Assembly: GCA_902490055.1 (NCBI GenBank)
Contig: CABUCP010000018.1
Location: 1-15,575 of the forward strand
Length of the DNA: 15,575 nt
DNA from: an uncultured Klebsiella sp.
GTDB taxonomy: Bacteria; Pseudomonadota; Gammaproteobacteria; Enterobacterales; Enterobacteriaceae
Direction of reading: 5' to 3'
Shown: piece after piece, positions 15,458 through 15,575 of the stretch
How the letters are laid out: each line of letters starts with the position of its first letter
Position numbering within the stretch: position 1 is the first letter of the stretch
Position numbers and translations under genes: made by a program
The notes under the pieces: generated by a model
Databases searched by the model: none
The model's input: only the letters and a program-made list of their open reading frames with translations
What the model was told of the DNA's origin: nothing

Positions 15458-15575
15458 GTTAGCCCCGTTGAGCGGGATTAAATGTTAATCTGGCGGCCTT
15501 TACTAATGCAAAAGTACGCCAGCTAAACGCTTTCAGGACGATTGTCATTTTTGTTTAATCGTTATCCATTTTGTT
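15458..15575 (+). other. Downstream of ychN: weak hairpins, no gene seen
   Basis: A small CCCG/CGGG inverted repeat (15464-15476) follows the ychN stop but lacks a T run. A longer imperfect repeat pairs CTGGCG (15490-15495) with CGCCAG (15517-15522), with inner TACT/AGTA pairing. The last ~30 bases are T-rich. One of these may help end ychN transcription, but neither is a canonical terminator. Confidence 0.3.

Noticed and set aside
15490..15522. CTGGCG/CGCCAG inverted repeat downstream of ychN as a terminator or small RNA
   Set aside because: There is an asymmetric bulge, no T run after the stem and no promoter in front of it, so the evidence is too weak for either call.

Overview
The window is an enterobacterial chromosome segment, most likely Klebsiella or a close relative such as Raoultella. 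The DNA is GC-rich, narX, narL, ychO and ychN closely resemble their Escherichia coli counterparts, and an assimilatory nitrate (nas) cluster of the type described in Klebsiella oxytoca M5al lies between ychO and ychN. Every large coding region could be assigned to a known family. I saw no insertion sequence, CRISPR array, tRNA or rRNA.

Layout: (1) 41-2480, + strand: narX and narL, the nitrate/nitrite two-component system that controls respiratory nitrate metabolism. (2) 2477-3853, - strand: ychO, an invasin/intimin-like outer-membrane beta-barrel gene whose stop codon overlaps that of narL. (3) 3985-13605, - strand: a tight operon read nasF, nasE, nasD, nasC-nasB (one continuous frame here), nasA. 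It encodes periplasmic nitrate/nitrite binding, ABC uptake, assimilatory nitrite reductase with its flavoprotein modules, and assimilatory nitrate reductase. Gene junctions are between a 1-nt overlap and 9 nt. (4) 13606-13840: the nasF control region, with a sigma-54 type -24/-12 promoter, two possible NtrC sites, and a roughly 120-nt leader carrying two hexaloop hairpins followed by an intrinsic terminator. (5) 13841-15037, - strand: nasR, a nitrate-sensing (NIT) ANTAR antiterminator expected to act on that leader. (6) 15104-15457, + strand: ychN, a DsrE-family protein.

How it works together: nitrogen limitation would fire the sigma-54 promoter through NtrC. Nitrate or nitrite would activate NasR, which binds the two hexaloop hairpins and stops the terminator folding, so the operon is read only when nitrogen is scarce and nitrate is present. 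NasFED imports nitrate, NasA reduces it to nitrite, and NasB reduces nitrite to ammonium. The adjacent narXL genes sense the same ligands but serve respiration.

The most unusual point is that nasC and nasB form one uninterrupted 1354-codon frame, with a plausible internal ribosome binding site and start that would still give a 957-residue NasB.
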